In this document: positions 7,934 to 17,225 of the stretch, piece after piece
Layout of the letters: every line of letters starts with the position of its first letter
How positions within the stretch are numbered: position 1 is the first letter of the stretch
Assembly (NCBI RefSeq): GCF_002813915.1
Contig: NZ_CP019335.1
Location: forward strand, 2,649,777-2,713,776
Length of the DNA: 64,000 nt
Origin: Tenacibaculum sp. SZ-18
GTDB lineage: Bacteria > Bacteroidota > Bacteroidia > Flavobacteriales > Flavobacteriaceae
Direction: 5' to 3'
The notes under the pieces: generated by a model
Told to the model about the DNA's origin: nothing
The model's input: only the letters and a program-made list of their open reading frames with translations
Databases searched by the model: none
Translations under genes and position numbers: made by a program

Positions 7934-8617
7934 ATGAAAAACATTGCAATATTTATATTATTAGCCTCTTTTTTATCTTGTTCTGATTCTAAAGAATCTG
8001 AAAAGTTAAAAGCAGAAAATATAGAATTGAATAATAAAGTGAATTCAACTATATCGGAATTAGATTCATTGAAAAATCTACCAAGCGTTCAATTTGAAAA
8101 GATTATTTCGAAAGATATTTCATTTGATTCGTTACGAAATAAATCTACATCGAAATATATTTTACCTATCAAGCAAAACGAATTAAAAACAACTGACTCG
8201 TTGCTAACTCAAGAATATCTGAACTTTTCGAAAAAATATCCTGAATCATACTTCTCAATGTACGCAATTGATAGAATCAGAAGTATTGGAGAAAAACAAA
8301 GAATATTGAAAGTTTATCAAATTGTTGGGAAATGGAATTGGGAAGCACAAACGAATACAATGTTTCCATTTAAAGGAGAAAAGAATGAAAAAATTGTATT
8401 TGATAAAGATAAAAATGCTCGTTTTTACAAAGATGGAAAATTAATTTCAGAAGAAAAATATGAGCTTTTAAGAAAAACCTCAATGATGCATCACATAAAA
8501 TTCAGTAAAAAAGGAATTTACGCAATTTCAATTAGGAAAAATGGATTATTGAGTTTAACAAAAGGACAAGGTTTGTGTATTGATTGCGGAACTGAAGTTT
8601 ATAAGAAAACTGAATAA
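7934..8617 (+). CDS. Cassette lipoprotein with coiled coil
   Basis: A 227-residue lipoprotein (lipobox FLSC, Cys16). Residues 20-50 (ESEKLKAENIELNNKVNSTI) form a short coiled coil. A C-terminal strand-rich half (GKWNWEAQTNTMFPFKGEKN, ARFYKDGKLISEEKYEL) looks like a lipocalin-type or 'copper resistance NlpE-like' fold, but no signature is decisive. It ends with CIDCG. Function unknown. Single-gene cassette with ends paired at 13 of 14 positions. Confidence 0.65.
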   Translation: MKNIAIFILLASFLSCSDSKESEKLKAENIELNNKVNSTISELDSLKNLPSVQFEKIISKDISFDSLRNKSTSKYILPIKQNELKTTDSLLTQEYLNFSKKYPESYFSMYAIDRIRSIGEKQRILKVYQIVGKWNWEAQTNTMFPFKGEKNEKIVFDKDKNARFYKDGKLISEEKYELLRKTSMMHHIKFSKKGIYAISIRKNGLLSLTKGQGLCIDCGTEVYKKTE

Positions 8618-8626
8618 AAAAACGTG

Positions 8627-8758
8627 TTACAACAACGTATATAATTTATTGCTAGTTCTAGCCTACTTACGAAAATCCTTACGGATTTTCTATTCGGTTT
8701 TTATTTGCTAGATTAGGTGCTTAAACCACGCAACAAACCATATACATCAACGTTAGCT
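8627..8758 (+). repeat. attC13, class C, 132 nt
   Basis: R'' TTACAAC 8627-8633, R' GTTAGCT 8752-8758. Inner hairpin GAAAATCCTTACGGATTTTC. Confidence 0.85.
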
Positions 8759-8781
8759 ATAATGTAGAATAAGCATTGCGA

Positions 8782-10512
8782 ATGAAAAGAACAATTACCA
8801 TTTCAATAATTATTATGAATCTATTAAATCTGTTTAGTTGTAAAGCACAAAACGAAAATGACCCTTATTGGGATTTTAATGAAACTAAACATTTTCGACC
8901 TGAATTAAATAAAGGCGAATTCTTCAAATTAAGTGGGTTTGATTTTGGCTGGTTTGTACTTGAGCCAATATCAAAATTTGTAAAGGACAAGGAACACGAA
9001 ATTGAACGTGGAAAATCTTTATCGTACGGACAGAAAGCACTTTATTATTGGTGGTATTTAGATGCTCAAGTTACAAACGGTGGATTTGTTCAATTCTACT
9101 ACAATGGTTATGGGCCTTATGTTCCTACGATAATAAAAGGATTAGAACATATTGGAGATACTGAAATGGCCAACCTTGTCAAAAAAGCAGATAAAATCTA
9201 TCAGAAAAATAAAAAGTTAATGGACAAAGCACAAGAAAGTGATTTGTTTGGAAGTGACCTCTATGATAGACTAGACAAAATGTCTTTGCTTGATGACGAC
9301 TACTATGAAATGAATGAAAAGACAATGTCTTTAATTGAAGCTTACATTCGTAAAAAACCCAACGAAATTTGTCTAGACGAAGATGGGGAAGAATTTGATA
9401 TGAATTTTTCTGGTCTTTGTAAGACCTTCTATGATAACAAAACGATCAAAGAAGAGTTTCAGCTTCGAAAAGGTGTAATAAATGGACAATTTAAATCATT
9501 TTATGAGAACAGGAAACCAAAAGAAATAGTACAATATTCTAAGGGTCAAAAAACTGGTGAACTTAAAGAGTATTATGGGAATGGACAGCTAAGGAAAGAA
9601 GTTACTCGTAACTCAACCAATGGTTTAAACGAGCTAAAATATTTCTTTGAAAATGGTCAACAATCAAGATTAGAATACCGAGACCAAGAGGATAAAAAGT
9701 ATGTTGATTATAAAGAATGGTATGAAAATGGCCAATTAAAAGAACATTCAACAAATATTGGTAAAACTAAAAGGAATGGGTATCGAATTGAGTATTGGGC
9801 TAATGGTAATAAAAAAATAGAAGTTGATTTCAAAGAAGGAAGAGCCTTTTGGAAAAATTATTGGAATGAAGATGGCAGACAAACATTAATCGATGGAACT
9901 GGACTTTGTATTACTGAGTGGAATTCTTTTAAAAGTGTTACAACTTATGAAACAGAGTACAAAAATTATCTAAAACACGGAAAATCAAGAACAATTCGAG
10001 AGGGTAATGTGAGTTTAGAACAAGAATTTAAGGAAGGTAAAGAAGATGGAATAACAAGAAGCTACTATAATAACGGCAACCTAAAAGAAGAAACTTTGTA
10101 TAGAAAGGGAGAGGTAGTTTCAAAAAAAGAGTTTCCAATTTTTGAGAATCCAGTGGTTGTAACTTCAATTATATGTGAAATGGAGGACGAATGGTTAATT
10201 AATCGTGAGCTTGAGATTGCTGATTCTTATCCAATCATACTTAATAAGGATGTATTGGAAAATGATTTTAAAGCTGATATTTCTGTTTTTGATGGCTACC
10301 CACAAGACCACGAGTTAAGTTATAGCTATTTTGTTGAGATAGATAAAGATGGAAAACCAGTAAATCTAGACTTCTTATTTGCTGATAATGGTTTCTTGAC
10401 GACTGCAGTAGAATCAAGTATTAAGAAAATGAAATTCAATCCTGCACAAAAAAATGGAGAAAGCATTAATTCTTACTTGATTATTAAACATAAATTAAAA
10501 CTTGGAGAATAA
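8782..10512 (+). CDS. Cassette lipoprotein: DUF4375 + MORN_2/YwqK repeats + TonB-like C-terminus
   Basis: The largest single cassette gene before the IS region. ATG 8782 is preferred over an in-frame TTG at 8776 because it gives a clean lipoprotein signal (lipobox LFSC). Residues 55-140 hold a DUF4375/DMP19-like segment (LDAQVTNGGFVQFYYNGYG, IIKGLEHIGDTEMANLV). Residues ~205-450 carry several YwqK/MORN_2 repeats (YYGNGQLRKE, WYENGQLKEHS, YWANGNKKIEV, YYNNGNLKEET). The last ~90 residues end in SSIKKMKFNPAQKNG, the pattern of a TonB C-terminal-type domain. It is probably a multi-domain surface or periplasmic protein; the role is unknown. The fusion explains why both families recur in this array. 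Confidence 0.75.
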   Translation: MKRTITISIIIMNLLNLFSCKAQNENDPYWDFNETKHFRPELNKGEFFKLSGFDFGWFVLEPISKFVKDKEHEIERGKSLSYGQKALYYWWYLDAQVTNGGFVQFYYNGYGPYVPTIIKGLEHIGDTEMANLVKKADKIYQKNKKLMDKAQESDLFGSDLYDRLDKMSLLDDDYYEMNEKTMSLIEAYIRKKPNEICLDEDGEEFDMNFSGLCKTFYDNKTIKEEFQLRKGVINGQFKSFYENRKPKEIVQYSKGQKTGELKEYYGNGQLRKEVTRNSTNGLNELKYFFENGQQSRLEYRDQEDKKYVDYKEWYENGQLKEHSTNIGKTKRNGYRIEYWANGNKKIEVDFKEGRAFWKNYWNEDGRQTLIDGTGLCITEWNSFKSVTTYETEYKNYLKHGKSRTIREGNVSLEQEFKEGKEDGITRSYYNNGNLKEETLYRKGEVVSKKEFPIFENPVVVTSIICEMEDEWLINRELEIADSYPIILNKDVLENDFKADISVFDGYPQDHELSYSYFVEIDKDGKPVNLDFLFADNGFLTTAVESSIKKMKFNPAQKNGESINSYLIIKHKLKLGE

Positions 10513-10519
10513 ACACTAT

Positions 10520-10587
10520 AGCTAACAATGTATAACAAATCATAGCCTCCTATCGTCAGGCTACGCTTGTTATACTAACCGTTGTAG
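10520..10587 (+). repeat. attC14, class F, 68 nt
   Basis: R'' AGCTAAC 10520-10526, R' GTTGTAG 10581-10587. Arms TATAACAAATCATAGCC and GGCTACGCTTGTTATA. Confidence 0.8.
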
Positions 10588-10622
10588 GTAAGCTTAAAAA
10601 CGCAGGGAATAAATTTAAAATT

Positions 10623-11141
10623 ATGGATAATGACTCTTTTAATGGACTTTCATGGATGACAGAAGAAATGAAAGCTGAAATTCGGAAAAGAGATAAAATT
10701 GTAAGAGATGAAGATATAGAAAACTTATTTTTATTAGATGACAATTCTGATTTTTCAATTGCGTTGTTCGAGATTCTTGTAAATAGGCACGAAAAAAATC
10801 CAAATTCTTTAAACTCAGTACAACAGAATTTATTTCTTTGTATGCACTTGGAAAATGCTGGTCAAGCAGATAGTATTTTATCTTTTTTACAAGAATGGTT
10901 TCCTAAACAGAAAAAACAAGTTGTAAAATCTCTGAGTGAAATTGGAGCAACTAAATCTGCTGAAATTATAGAGCAGGCGATTGCATTACTTCCAGAAAAT
11001 AATAATTGGTTTTTTGAAAGTTCTGACGAAAATTCGGAAAGATTAATGATGAAATTTGACAATGAATTTTCAAGTTATCCAGACGGTCCAAAGATGGACT
11101 TATATCGTAAATATGCAGAAAAAAATAGAAACGAGCTATAA
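10623..11141 (+). CDS. Cassette DUF4375/DMP19-like protein (copy 1 of a duplicated cassette)
   Basis: A 172-residue soluble all-helical protein. The centre has the DUF4375 pattern: LENAGQADSILSFLQEWFP, then VVKSLSEIGATKSAEII and a C-terminal LYRKYAEK. DMP19 of Neisseria, the named member, is a DNA mimic; most members are uncharacterised and many resemble immunity proteins. The cassette at 32,643 encodes a near-identical protein (about 7 substitutions in the shared 166 residues). This copy ends KNRNEL; the other is shorter because of one extra A before the stop. Confidence 0.7.
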   Translation: MDNDSFNGLSWMTEEMKAEIRKRDKIVRDEDIENLFLLDDNSDFSIALFEILVNRHEKNPNSLNSVQQNLFLCMHLENAGQADSILSFLQEWFPKQKKQVVKSLSEIGATKSAEIIEQAIALLPENNNWFFESSDENSERLMMKFDNEFSSYPDGPKMDLYRKYAEKNRNEL

Positions 11142-11151
11142 AATAGCCTAC

Positions 11152-11203
11152 CTACAACAACACCTAAACTGCATTAAAACGCAGCTTAGCCAAACCGTTG
11201 TAA
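11152..11203 (+). repeat. attC15, class D, 52 nt
   Basis: R'' CTACAAC 11152-11158, R' GTTGTAA 11197-11203. Arms CTAAACTGC and GCAGCTTAG around ATTAAAAC. Confidence 0.85.
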
Positions 11204-11225
11204 CTAATGCTAAAAGAGAAAACCT

Positions 11226-11702
11226 ATGAAAAGAATAACTTTAGTCATAATATTAATATTTGTAATAAATTTATACTCTCAAGACGGATCTGATATTAAA
11301 TACGTTAGAGTATCAGAGCTTGACAACTCCTATATTGGAAAATTCGTTCATTTAGACTTCTATAGATATTCCTTCGGTGGAACCAACTTTTATAATAAAG
11401 ACTTGAGTGACACTGTAAAAATTAAATTAAATGAAAAGATTATCGAATTCAAAGAGCACCGTGTTGACAACGGATTTAACAATTGGTTTTCAGAGCAATA
11501 TTTAGAATCTATCGAAACCTTAAATAACTTTAAGATTAGAGTTTCAAAAATGGAAATCAAGGAAATCAAACCAAAATCTATAATAGTAAATTTACATGTT
11601 GAGTACAGAAATGGAAACGGAGTCTTATACCCCGAAAAATCAGAAAAAATTGAATATGAATTTCCAAAGAGTATATTAACTGAGATATTAATAAAAACTT
11701 AA
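11226..11702 (+). CDS. Cassette secreted protein, unknown, 158 aa
   Basis: Signal peptide MKRITLVIILIFVINLYSQ with a cleavage-like Y-S-Q end, the common Flavobacteriia style. The mature part is strand-rich (YIGKFVHLDFYRYSFGGTNF, VNLHVEYRNGNGVLY) and ends EFPKSILTEILIKT. No family recognised; probably a small periplasmic protein. The start is 29 bases inside the cassette. Confidence 0.6.
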   Translation: MKRITLVIILIFVINLYSQDGSDIKYVRVSELDNSYIGKFVHLDFYRYSFGGTNFYNKDLSDTVKIKLNEKIIEFKEHRVDNGFNNWFSEQYLESIETLNNFKIRVSKMEIKEIKPKSIIVNLHVEYRNGNGVLYPEKSEKIEYEFPKSILTEILIKT

Positions 11703-11711
11703 ACGCAAAAG

Positions 11712-11845
11712 TTACAACAAGGTGTATAATTAATTGCGGCAGAATTTCCTCTTCGGAAATTCAATCTTATTAATTATCTTTCCGCTACATCGGAAAACGA
11801 CTCACATCCTTTTCCCGCAAAAAATAATACACAAAAACGTTAGGT
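11712..11845 (+). repeat. attC16, class B, 134 nt
   Basis: R'' TTACAAC 11712-11718, R' GTTAGGT 11839-11845. Inner hairpin GAATTTCCTCTTCGGAAATTC is perfect over 8 bp. Confidence 0.85.
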
Positions 11846-11873
11846 GCAATATCGACAAACGAACCGAATTAGA

Positions 11874-12503
11874 ATGAATCAAGAAATTAAAGACGAAGCA
11901 ATTGAGCAATTAGAAAAAGATATTCTATTTGGATTTGAAAATGCGGATGACCTTCTTGAGACTATTTCAGAAATGTTTTATGATGAGGAAAATTTCGATG
12001 AAGATTGGTTAAAACAGGAAATTCAAGAAAGATTACATAAACACAAATCAGAAAGCTTGAATTGGGAAAAACCAACTGACTTTGACAAATTAGTTAAAAC
12101 CTTTGACGAACTGAATAAAGAAAAAATTGTTTCACTACACAAAGCAGGATATACACGACAAGATGGAGAAGAAGATTGTGCTGAAATAATCGATGAACTG
12201 AATTCCATTGGAGTTAAAGCAAAAGGTTACTGTTTTTACCATACGCAAGATTTGGAAAGAGCCATCGGAACTGAAAAAAACTTATTTCTAGCTTATGACA
12301 GCTATAATCGAGAAGATGAACTTGCCAAAGAAGTTGCTTACAAAATAATTGAGGTTTTAGATAAAAACGGATTCAAAACAAAATGGAATGGCTCATTAAA
12401 AACTCGGATTGAAATTTCTGATATCGATTGGAAAAAGACTGTTGATAATATTGATTACAACTATAAAAGAGTTTTTGAAATAATGGAAAAATATAATACA
12501 TAA
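11874..12503 (+). CDS. Cassette DUF6891-like protein
   Basis: A 209-residue acidic cytosolic protein. The ATG at 11874 is preferred over an in-frame GTG at 11844 that lies in the attC core. It resembles DUF6891: an N-terminal helical segment (LEKDILFGFENADDLLETIS), W near residue 58, and a C-terminal alpha/beta half (GYCFYHTQDLERAI, NLFLAYDSY, KNGFKTKWNGSLKTRIEI). Members commonly sit beside toxin-immunity loci, but no function is established. 64 bases of non-coding sequence separate it from attC17. Confidence 0.6.
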   Translation: MNQEIKDEAIEQLEKDILFGFENADDLLETISEMFYDEENFDEDWLKQEIQERLHKHKSESLNWEKPTDFDKLVKTFDELNKEKIVSLHKAGYTRQDGEEDCAEIIDELNSIGVKAKGYCFYHTQDLERAIGTEKNLFLAYDSYNREDELAKEVAYKIIEVLDKNGFKTKWNGSLKTRIEISDIDWKKTVDNIDYNYKRVFEIMEKYNT

Positions 12504-12566
12504 GTAAGTCCTAAAACTGAAATGAAAAGCAAAAAACCTTTTTGGAAATTATGGTAAAAATACTGC

Positions 12567-12699
12567 ACCTAACAATGTATAACCGCAATTACTGCGGATT
12601 CGTCTACGTTCGAATCTACTCGGAATTGCAAGCGTCAGTGCTTAACCAAAAAACAGTAACTTTAAACCCGTAACTGACGGTTATACGAGACCGTTAGCT
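12567..12699 (+). repeat. attC17, class A, 133 nt
   Basis: R'' ACCTAAC 12567-12573, R' GTTAGCT 12693-12699. Inner hairpin altered (TGCGGATTCGTCTACGTTCG). Confidence 0.85.
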
Positions 12700-12711
12700 A
12701 CAATTTGAGAA

Positions 12712-13533
12712 ATGACGAAATACATCCAAATATTCATACTTTTTTTAACCTTATCAGCTTGCGGACAAAAAGCAACTGAAATGAAAACACCTATAAATGC
12801 AAATGAAAAATTTGCAGAATTCGTTGCGAAGAAAAAATTTGTTGCTCAACCCTATCCGAATTACTATCCAGGAATCGTAGATGAAAAAATGCGACCAATT
12901 TTCACAGAGAAAATCAACCAAATTGCATATGACTTTAAAACCATTGCGGAATCTGAAAGTCCGACTGACAAAGATTATCAAGAACAGATTGGAATTGGAC
13001 TTTCAAGATTTAGAGAAAACTATCTGGAATTAGATACGGAAGACCGAGAAATGGTTTGTGTTTATATCGAGCAATTAATGGATATAGTCGGACTGGAAAG
13101 CTCGAATGGACAGTTGAATAAATTTATGTATGGATTTGACCCAATGGAGATGGAAAAAGAAGAAAGATGGACAGATCAACACGGTAACATCTTTATCCAA
13201 AAAGGAAATGAAGTTTCCATAATTCCAGCTAAATACGAGAAAACTGGAAAAACATACAAAGTGTTTATTTTCAACGAGACTAAGAACGAAATTCAAGTTT
13301 CGGAAAGACTTAAAATACAACCTAACGAATTCAAAGTTTTCAATATGGTAGATACAGACACGCTCGAATTAAACAATGGTGTAAAATTTATGTTTGGAGA
13401 AACCTATGGACTTGAAATCGAGGACAAGAAATCACAAGTCAGCGGACTTGGAGGCGAATTTCTGGTAAAATATGGAGTTCCTGACGAAGCGGAATGGGCT
13501 TTTGTTATTGTTCCAGAAGGCCAAGGAGATTAA
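12712..13533 (+). CDS. Cassette DUF4844-like lipoprotein
   Basis: A 273-residue lipoprotein (lipobox LSAC, Cys17). Residues 25-145 contain KFVAQPYPNYYPGI, LELDTEDREMVCVYIEQLMD and IVGLESSNGQLNKFMYGFDP, matching the DUF4844 pattern of Bacteroidota as I recall it. Residues 150-270 form a beta-rich tail (WTDQHGNIFIQKGNEV, GGEFLVKYGVPDEAEWAFV). Function unknown. Single-gene cassette with ends paired at 13 of 14 positions (GTTAGCTACAATTT / AAACTGTAGCTAAC). Confidence 0.6.
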   Translation: MTKYIQIFILFLTLSACGQKATEMKTPINANEKFAEFVAKKKFVAQPYPNYYPGIVDEKMRPIFTEKINQIAYDFKTIAESESPTDKDYQEQIGIGLSRFRENYLELDTEDREMVCVYIEQLMDIVGLESSNGQLNKFMYGFDPMEMEKEERWTDQHGNIFIQKGNEVSIIPAKYEKTGKTYKVFIFNETKNEIQVSERLKIQPNEFKVFNMVDTDTLELNNGVKFMFGETYGLEIEDKKSQVSGLGGEFLVKYGVPDEAEWAFVIVPEGQGD

Positions 13534-13546
13534 AAAGTAAAACTGT

Positions 13547-13598
13547 AGCTAACAAAACCTAAACTGCATTAAAACGCAGCTTAGCCAAAACGTTGGCA
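13547..13598 (+). repeat. attC18, class D, 52 nt
   Basis: R'' AGCTAAC 13547-13553, R' GTTGGCA 13592-13598. Confidence 0.85.
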
Positions 13599-13629
13599 AC
13601 AAGCTGAAAAAAAACCGAGAAAACCGAAA

Positions 13630-14616
13630 ATGAACAACGAAAAATGGAATGAAATCTGCTTTTTACTATCCGAAAATATTCGGACTGATATTAGCGAAAG
13701 TGATTTTGAACAAAACGTAGTCCAAGCTTTAAGAGTTTTGGATTGGAAAGAATACACTGGAGATATTGAAATTCGACCTTCTTTTCAAGTTGGTGCAGCC
13801 AACAGAATTACACCTGATTTTGTTATAAAAAATTCCGATAATAGAAAATTGTTCGTAATTGAAATTAAACAGCCAAACATTCCACTTAATTCAAGATTTC
13901 AGCAACAGTTATTTTCATATATGCGTCAGTTAAAACTCGAATACGGAATTTTAATCGGACAAGGAATCCAAATTTTTTATGATGGAGATTTGGCAAAACA
14001 AGAAGACCCAATCCTTTTAGAAACAATAAAGTTCACAAAGGATAATGAAAAAGGATTAAAATTTGTCGAAATATTTGCAAAAGAAAATTTTAACCAAGAA
14101 TCATTGCAGAATTTCACTCTTAACGGACTAAAAAAATTAAATCGCAGAGAAGAACATAAAGAACTGACAAAAAAACTACTCGAAGAAAATTATCAAGCAA
14201 AAATATCGGAACTTATAAAACAAGATTTTCTAGACGAATACGATGGAGAATTAATTGAGTCAGTTTTGGAGAATTTGACAGTTGAGATTAGAGCAAAAAA
14301 TACTCTACCAAAGCAAAGTGAATTACCAAAAAGAGACTTTTCTAAACAAAGAATAGTTGATTATTCAAATGGTATTTTACCCATTGAATTAAATCCGTCA
14401 ACGGAATATGAATTTAAAAGGAGACTTTTATTGACCAAAACTGCTTATATCACGACATTTTATAAAAACGGAACTTCTAAACAAAAAGTTTGGAATGCTA
14501 ACAGATTTAAAGAAACTTCGGGAGTTTTAGGAAATTTAAGGTCAAGACCAGAATTTAGAAATGGAGAATGGCAAAAACTCGAAATTGAAAAAGTTTTAGT
14601 TTCGATTGACAAATAG
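13630..14616 (+). CDS. Cassette protein with HsdR-N type PD-(D/E)XK nuclease domain
   Basis: A 328-residue cytosolic protein. Residues 15-130 match the N-terminal nuclease domain of type I restriction R subunits: EQNVVQALRVLDWKEYTGDI, then TPDFVIKNSDNRKLFVIEIK, which supplies the D and E-x-K metal-binding residues, then the FQQQLFSYMRQLKLEYGILI helix. There is no helicase part and no HsdM or HsdS nearby, so it is a stand-alone nuclease-like protein, not a restriction system. The C-terminal ~90 residues (TKTAYITTFYKNGTSKQKVW) may bind DNA or a partner. A role in DNA defence is plausible but unproven. Confidence 0.7.
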   Translation: MNNEKWNEICFLLSENIRTDISESDFEQNVVQALRVLDWKEYTGDIEIRPSFQVGAANRITPDFVIKNSDNRKLFVIEIKQPNIPLNSRFQQQLFSYMRQLKLEYGILIGQGIQIFYDGDLAKQEDPILLETIKFTKDNEKGLKFVEIFAKENFNQESLQNFTLNGLKKLNRREEHKELTKKLLEENYQAKISELIKQDFLDEYDGELIESVLENLTVEIRAKNTLPKQSELPKRDFSKQRIVDYSNGILPIELNPSTEYEFKRRLLLTKTAYITTFYKNGTSKQKVWNANRFKETSGVLGNLRSRPEFRNGEWQKLEIEKVLVSIDK

Positions 14617-14637
14617 AAATCGGAAAGAAAAGCCAGT

Positions 14638-14770
14638 TGCCAACAACGTATAAAATTAATTGCTTGGTTCTAGATTACTTACGAAAATCTTCGCGGATTT
14701 TCTATTCGGTTTGTATTTGCTAAATTAGTTGCTTAAAACACGCAACTAATCTTATACAAAACCGTTGTGT
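14638..14770 (+). repeat. attC19, class C, 133 nt
   Basis: R'' TGCCAAC 14638-14644, R' GTTGTGT 14764-14770. Confidence 0.85.
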
Positions 14771-14776
14771 ATAATA

Positions 14777-15190
14777 ATGGAAAAACTGAAGAACACATAT
14801 TTGATAATATTTTGCAGTCTTATAGCTTGCGGAATAAATGCGCAATCGGAAAAAGATTCAACCGAATTAAAAAAACCGATTTTTACTCATACGGTAAAAG
14901 TCGATTTTAAATCTGATTTTAATATTGAAGGTGCTAAAAAAGCTATTAAAAAAGAAAAAATTCGGATTTTATTTCCAGGTGGTTTTGGTGGAATGCCTGA
15001 TTTCGACAATGAAAAAGATATTGCTTTTCAAAAGAAATATTCAGTGGAATTCTTTAGCCAAGGTTGCATTAGAATGGGCGAAGATGAAAACGAAGAAGAA
15101 TATAACCAAACCATTTTCGCTTATTTGGATAAAAAATATGGAAAAAAATGGCGAAATGAAATTAGAGATGGCGCAATCGGAATTAAATAA
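14777..15190 (+). CDS. Cassette secreted protein, 137 aa
   Basis: Start ATG 14777 is chosen over a TTG that is part of R'. The N-terminus is either a lipoprotein signal (LIAC) or an ordinary signal peptide ending NAQ. The mature protein carries DIAFQKKYSVEFFSQGCIRM, a motif seen in unnamed small Flavobacteriia proteins, plus a glycine-rich FPGGFGGMPDFD. The C-terminus YGKKWRNEIRDGAIGIK is also typical of that group. Function unknown. Confidence 0.65.
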   Translation: MEKLKNTYLIIFCSLIACGINAQSEKDSTELKKPIFTHTVKVDFKSDFNIEGAKKAIKKEKIRILFPGGFGGMPDFDNEKDIAFQKKYSVEFFSQGCIRMGEDENEEEYNQTIFAYLDKKYGKKWRNEIRDGAIGIK

Positions 15191-15194
15191 CTAT

Positions 15195-15328
15195 ACACAA
15201 CAACGGCTATAGTTCATTACGGCTGAAATTCCTAATCGGAATTTCAAGCCTTTTTGCTATATTTATGGTTGCGGCGGAATGATACTCTCGTACCATTCCG
15301 TAACGAAACCATAGCCAAAACGTTAACT
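15195..15328 (+). repeat. attC20, singleton class G, 134 nt
   Basis: R'' ACACAAC 15195-15201, R' GTTAACT 15322-15328. Arms GGCTATAGTTCATTACGG and CCGTAACGAAACCATAGCC. An inner repeat GGAATGATACTCTCGTACCATTCC is also self-complementary in its ends. Confidence 0.8.
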
Positions 15329-15922
15329 ATCATTGTCGAGAATTATGTGAAGTTCTCTTTTTGATAAATCAAAGTCAGTTTCAAAATTGTACTTTTCAAC
15401 AATAATTCCAGCTTTACCCTTTTTTTAGAGAACTAAACGTTTTATGATTTGGCTCATTTGCCAATCTTCTAATTTCTTGATTGTCGGTTCTTGTTTTGTG
15501 TTTGAAAAGTTTCTGGCTCGTTCCGATAACTTAGCTTACTGTTTACTTTTAAGTAGAACCTCATCGTCTTTTTAGCCAATTCTCGCTGAACGTTCTGATA
15601 CGTTCTTTTTCTAAAAAAAGGCTTCATACAAATCTTAAAATACGCAAACTAAATGCAAGTAGGGCTTATAACTATTTATCTTTTATTGGCTGACAATTGT
15701 GCTTGTTTGTAAACCTTTAGTTTTGCATTCTGTCTCGTTTGCTTTCAGTGTAAAATTTTCTAAACGCTTTGAATTTTGGCTAGTGTTCTCCAACATTAGT
15801 TAACAGCGTGTATAAAAAATTGCTGCATTCTCTATAAATCAAAAATTATATTTACTTTTAAATCATGAAAAATGAATGAAAAATTGCTACCAAAATCATC
15901 GCAACTTTTCATACACAATTAC
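15322..15922 (+). mobile_element. Gene-less cassette NC1, copy 3 (601 bp)
   Basis: One of the more diverged copies (TTCAAAATTG, AACCTTTAG and CTTGTTTGTAAACC variants). Confidence 0.8.
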
Positions 15923-15929
15923 GTTAGCT
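15798..15929 (+). repeat. attC21, class N1, 132 nt
   Basis: R'' AGTTAAC 15798-15804, R' GTTAGCT 15923-15929. Confidence 0.8.
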
Positions 15930-15942
15930 ACAATTCTTTGAA

Positions 15943-16470
15943 ATGAAAAGACGACTATACCTATTAATTATACTTTCTATTTATTCTTGTAAAAAAGATT
16001 GTATTCTTAATTATGAAATTATTGGACCAGAATATCCATCTCCTTTTATTACTGTCCAAAATGAATTGTTTAAAAAATTTGATCCTGACATTGATTATGA
16101 CGTCTATAAGCCAATAAACGTAAATGAATACGAGATTCCTTATATAATGGAAATGATTAAAACCAAGATAACTGAGCATAAGAGAGCTACAGACAGAATC
16201 AAAAATGAGATCTGTAATTATAGCGTTCAGATTTCTGGATTCTATGATGTTAGAAGTAAAACTAAAAAGATATATCTAATTTTTGACTACGGTTATATAG
16301 ATTTTGAAGGCAATAAAGAACTTGAAAAAAAACTTGAAAAAGAGATTGATAATGAGTTGATTGATTCAAGGTATTTAGATGTAATGGACGGAGGTGATAC
16401 TTTTTTTACAGTTATTATAAATACAAAAACTAATACAATTCATAACTTCCATATCAATGGAGAAGCGTAA
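15943..16470 (+). CDS. Cassette lipoprotein, 175 aa
   Basis: Lipobox IYSC at residue 16 predicts an anchored protein. The mature region is alpha/beta with KKIYLIFDYGYIDFEGNKEL and a C-terminal DGGDTFFTVIINTKTNTIHN, suggesting a small sandwich fold. No family recognised. The ATG is 20 bases into the cassette. Confidence 0.6.
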   Translation: MKRRLYLLIILSIYSCKKDCILNYEIIGPEYPSPFITVQNELFKKFDPDIDYDVYKPINVNEYEIPYIMEMIKTKITEHKRATDRIKNEICNYSVQISGFYDVRSKTKKIYLIFDYGYIDFEGNKELEKKLEKEIDNELIDSRYLDVMDGGDTFFTVIINTKTNTIHNFHINGEA

Positions 16471-16475
16471 ACAGT

Positions 16476-16609
16476 AGCTAACAAAGCGTATAATTAATTG
16501 CGGCTGAATTTCCTCATCGGAAATTCAATCTTATTAATTATCTTTCGGCAACATCGGAAAATGACTCGCGTCCTTTTCCCGCAAAAAATCATACACAAAT
16601 ACGTTAACT
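16476..16609 (+). repeat. attC22, class B, 134 nt
   Basis: R'' AGCTAAC 16476-16482, R' GTTAACT 16603-16609. Confidence 0.85.
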
Positions 16610-17203
16610 ATCATTGTCGAGAATTATGTGAAGTTCTCTTTTTGATAAATCAAAGTAAGTTGCAAAATTGTACTTTTCAAGAGTAATTCCAGCTTTGTCC
16701 TTTTTTTAGAGAACTAAACGTTTGATGGTTTAGATCATTTGCCAATCTCCTAATTTCGTGATTGTCGGTTCTTGTTTTGTGTTTGAAAAGTCTCTGGCTT
16801 GTTCCGATAACTTGGCTCACTTTTTACTTTTGAGTAGAACCTCATCGTAATTTTAGCCAATTCTCGCTGAACGTTCTGATCCGTTCTTTTTCTAAAAAAA
16901 GGCTTTGTACTAAACTTAAAATACGCAAACTAAATGCAAGTAAGGCTTGTAACTATTTATCTTTTATTGGCTGACAATTGTTCTTGCTTATAAACCTTTA
17001 GATTTGCATTCTGTCTCGTTTGCTTTCAGTATAAAATCCTCTAAATGCTTTGAATTTTGGCTAGTGTTCTCCAACATTAGTTAACAGCGTGTATAAAAAA
17101 TTGCTTCATTCTCTATAAATCAAAAATTATATTTACTTTTAAATCATGAAAATGAATGAAAAATTGCTACTAAAAATCATCGCAACTTTTCATACACAAT
17201 TAC
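16603..17203 (+). mobile_element. Gene-less cassette NC1, copy 4 (601 bp)
   Basis: Diverged copy (GTTTGATGGTTTAG, TTCGTGATTGTC). No gene supported. Confidence 0.8.
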
Positions 17204-17210
17204 GTTAGAA
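17079..17210 (+). repeat. attC23, class N1, 132 nt
   Basis: R'' AGTTAAC 17079-17085, R' GTTAGAA 17204-17210. Confidence 0.8.
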
Positions 17211-17225
17211 ACAATAAATCGAAAA

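Noticed and set aside
13592..14644. A type I restriction-modification system
   Set aside because: Only the R-subunit N-terminal domain is present; no helicase, HsdM or HsdS.
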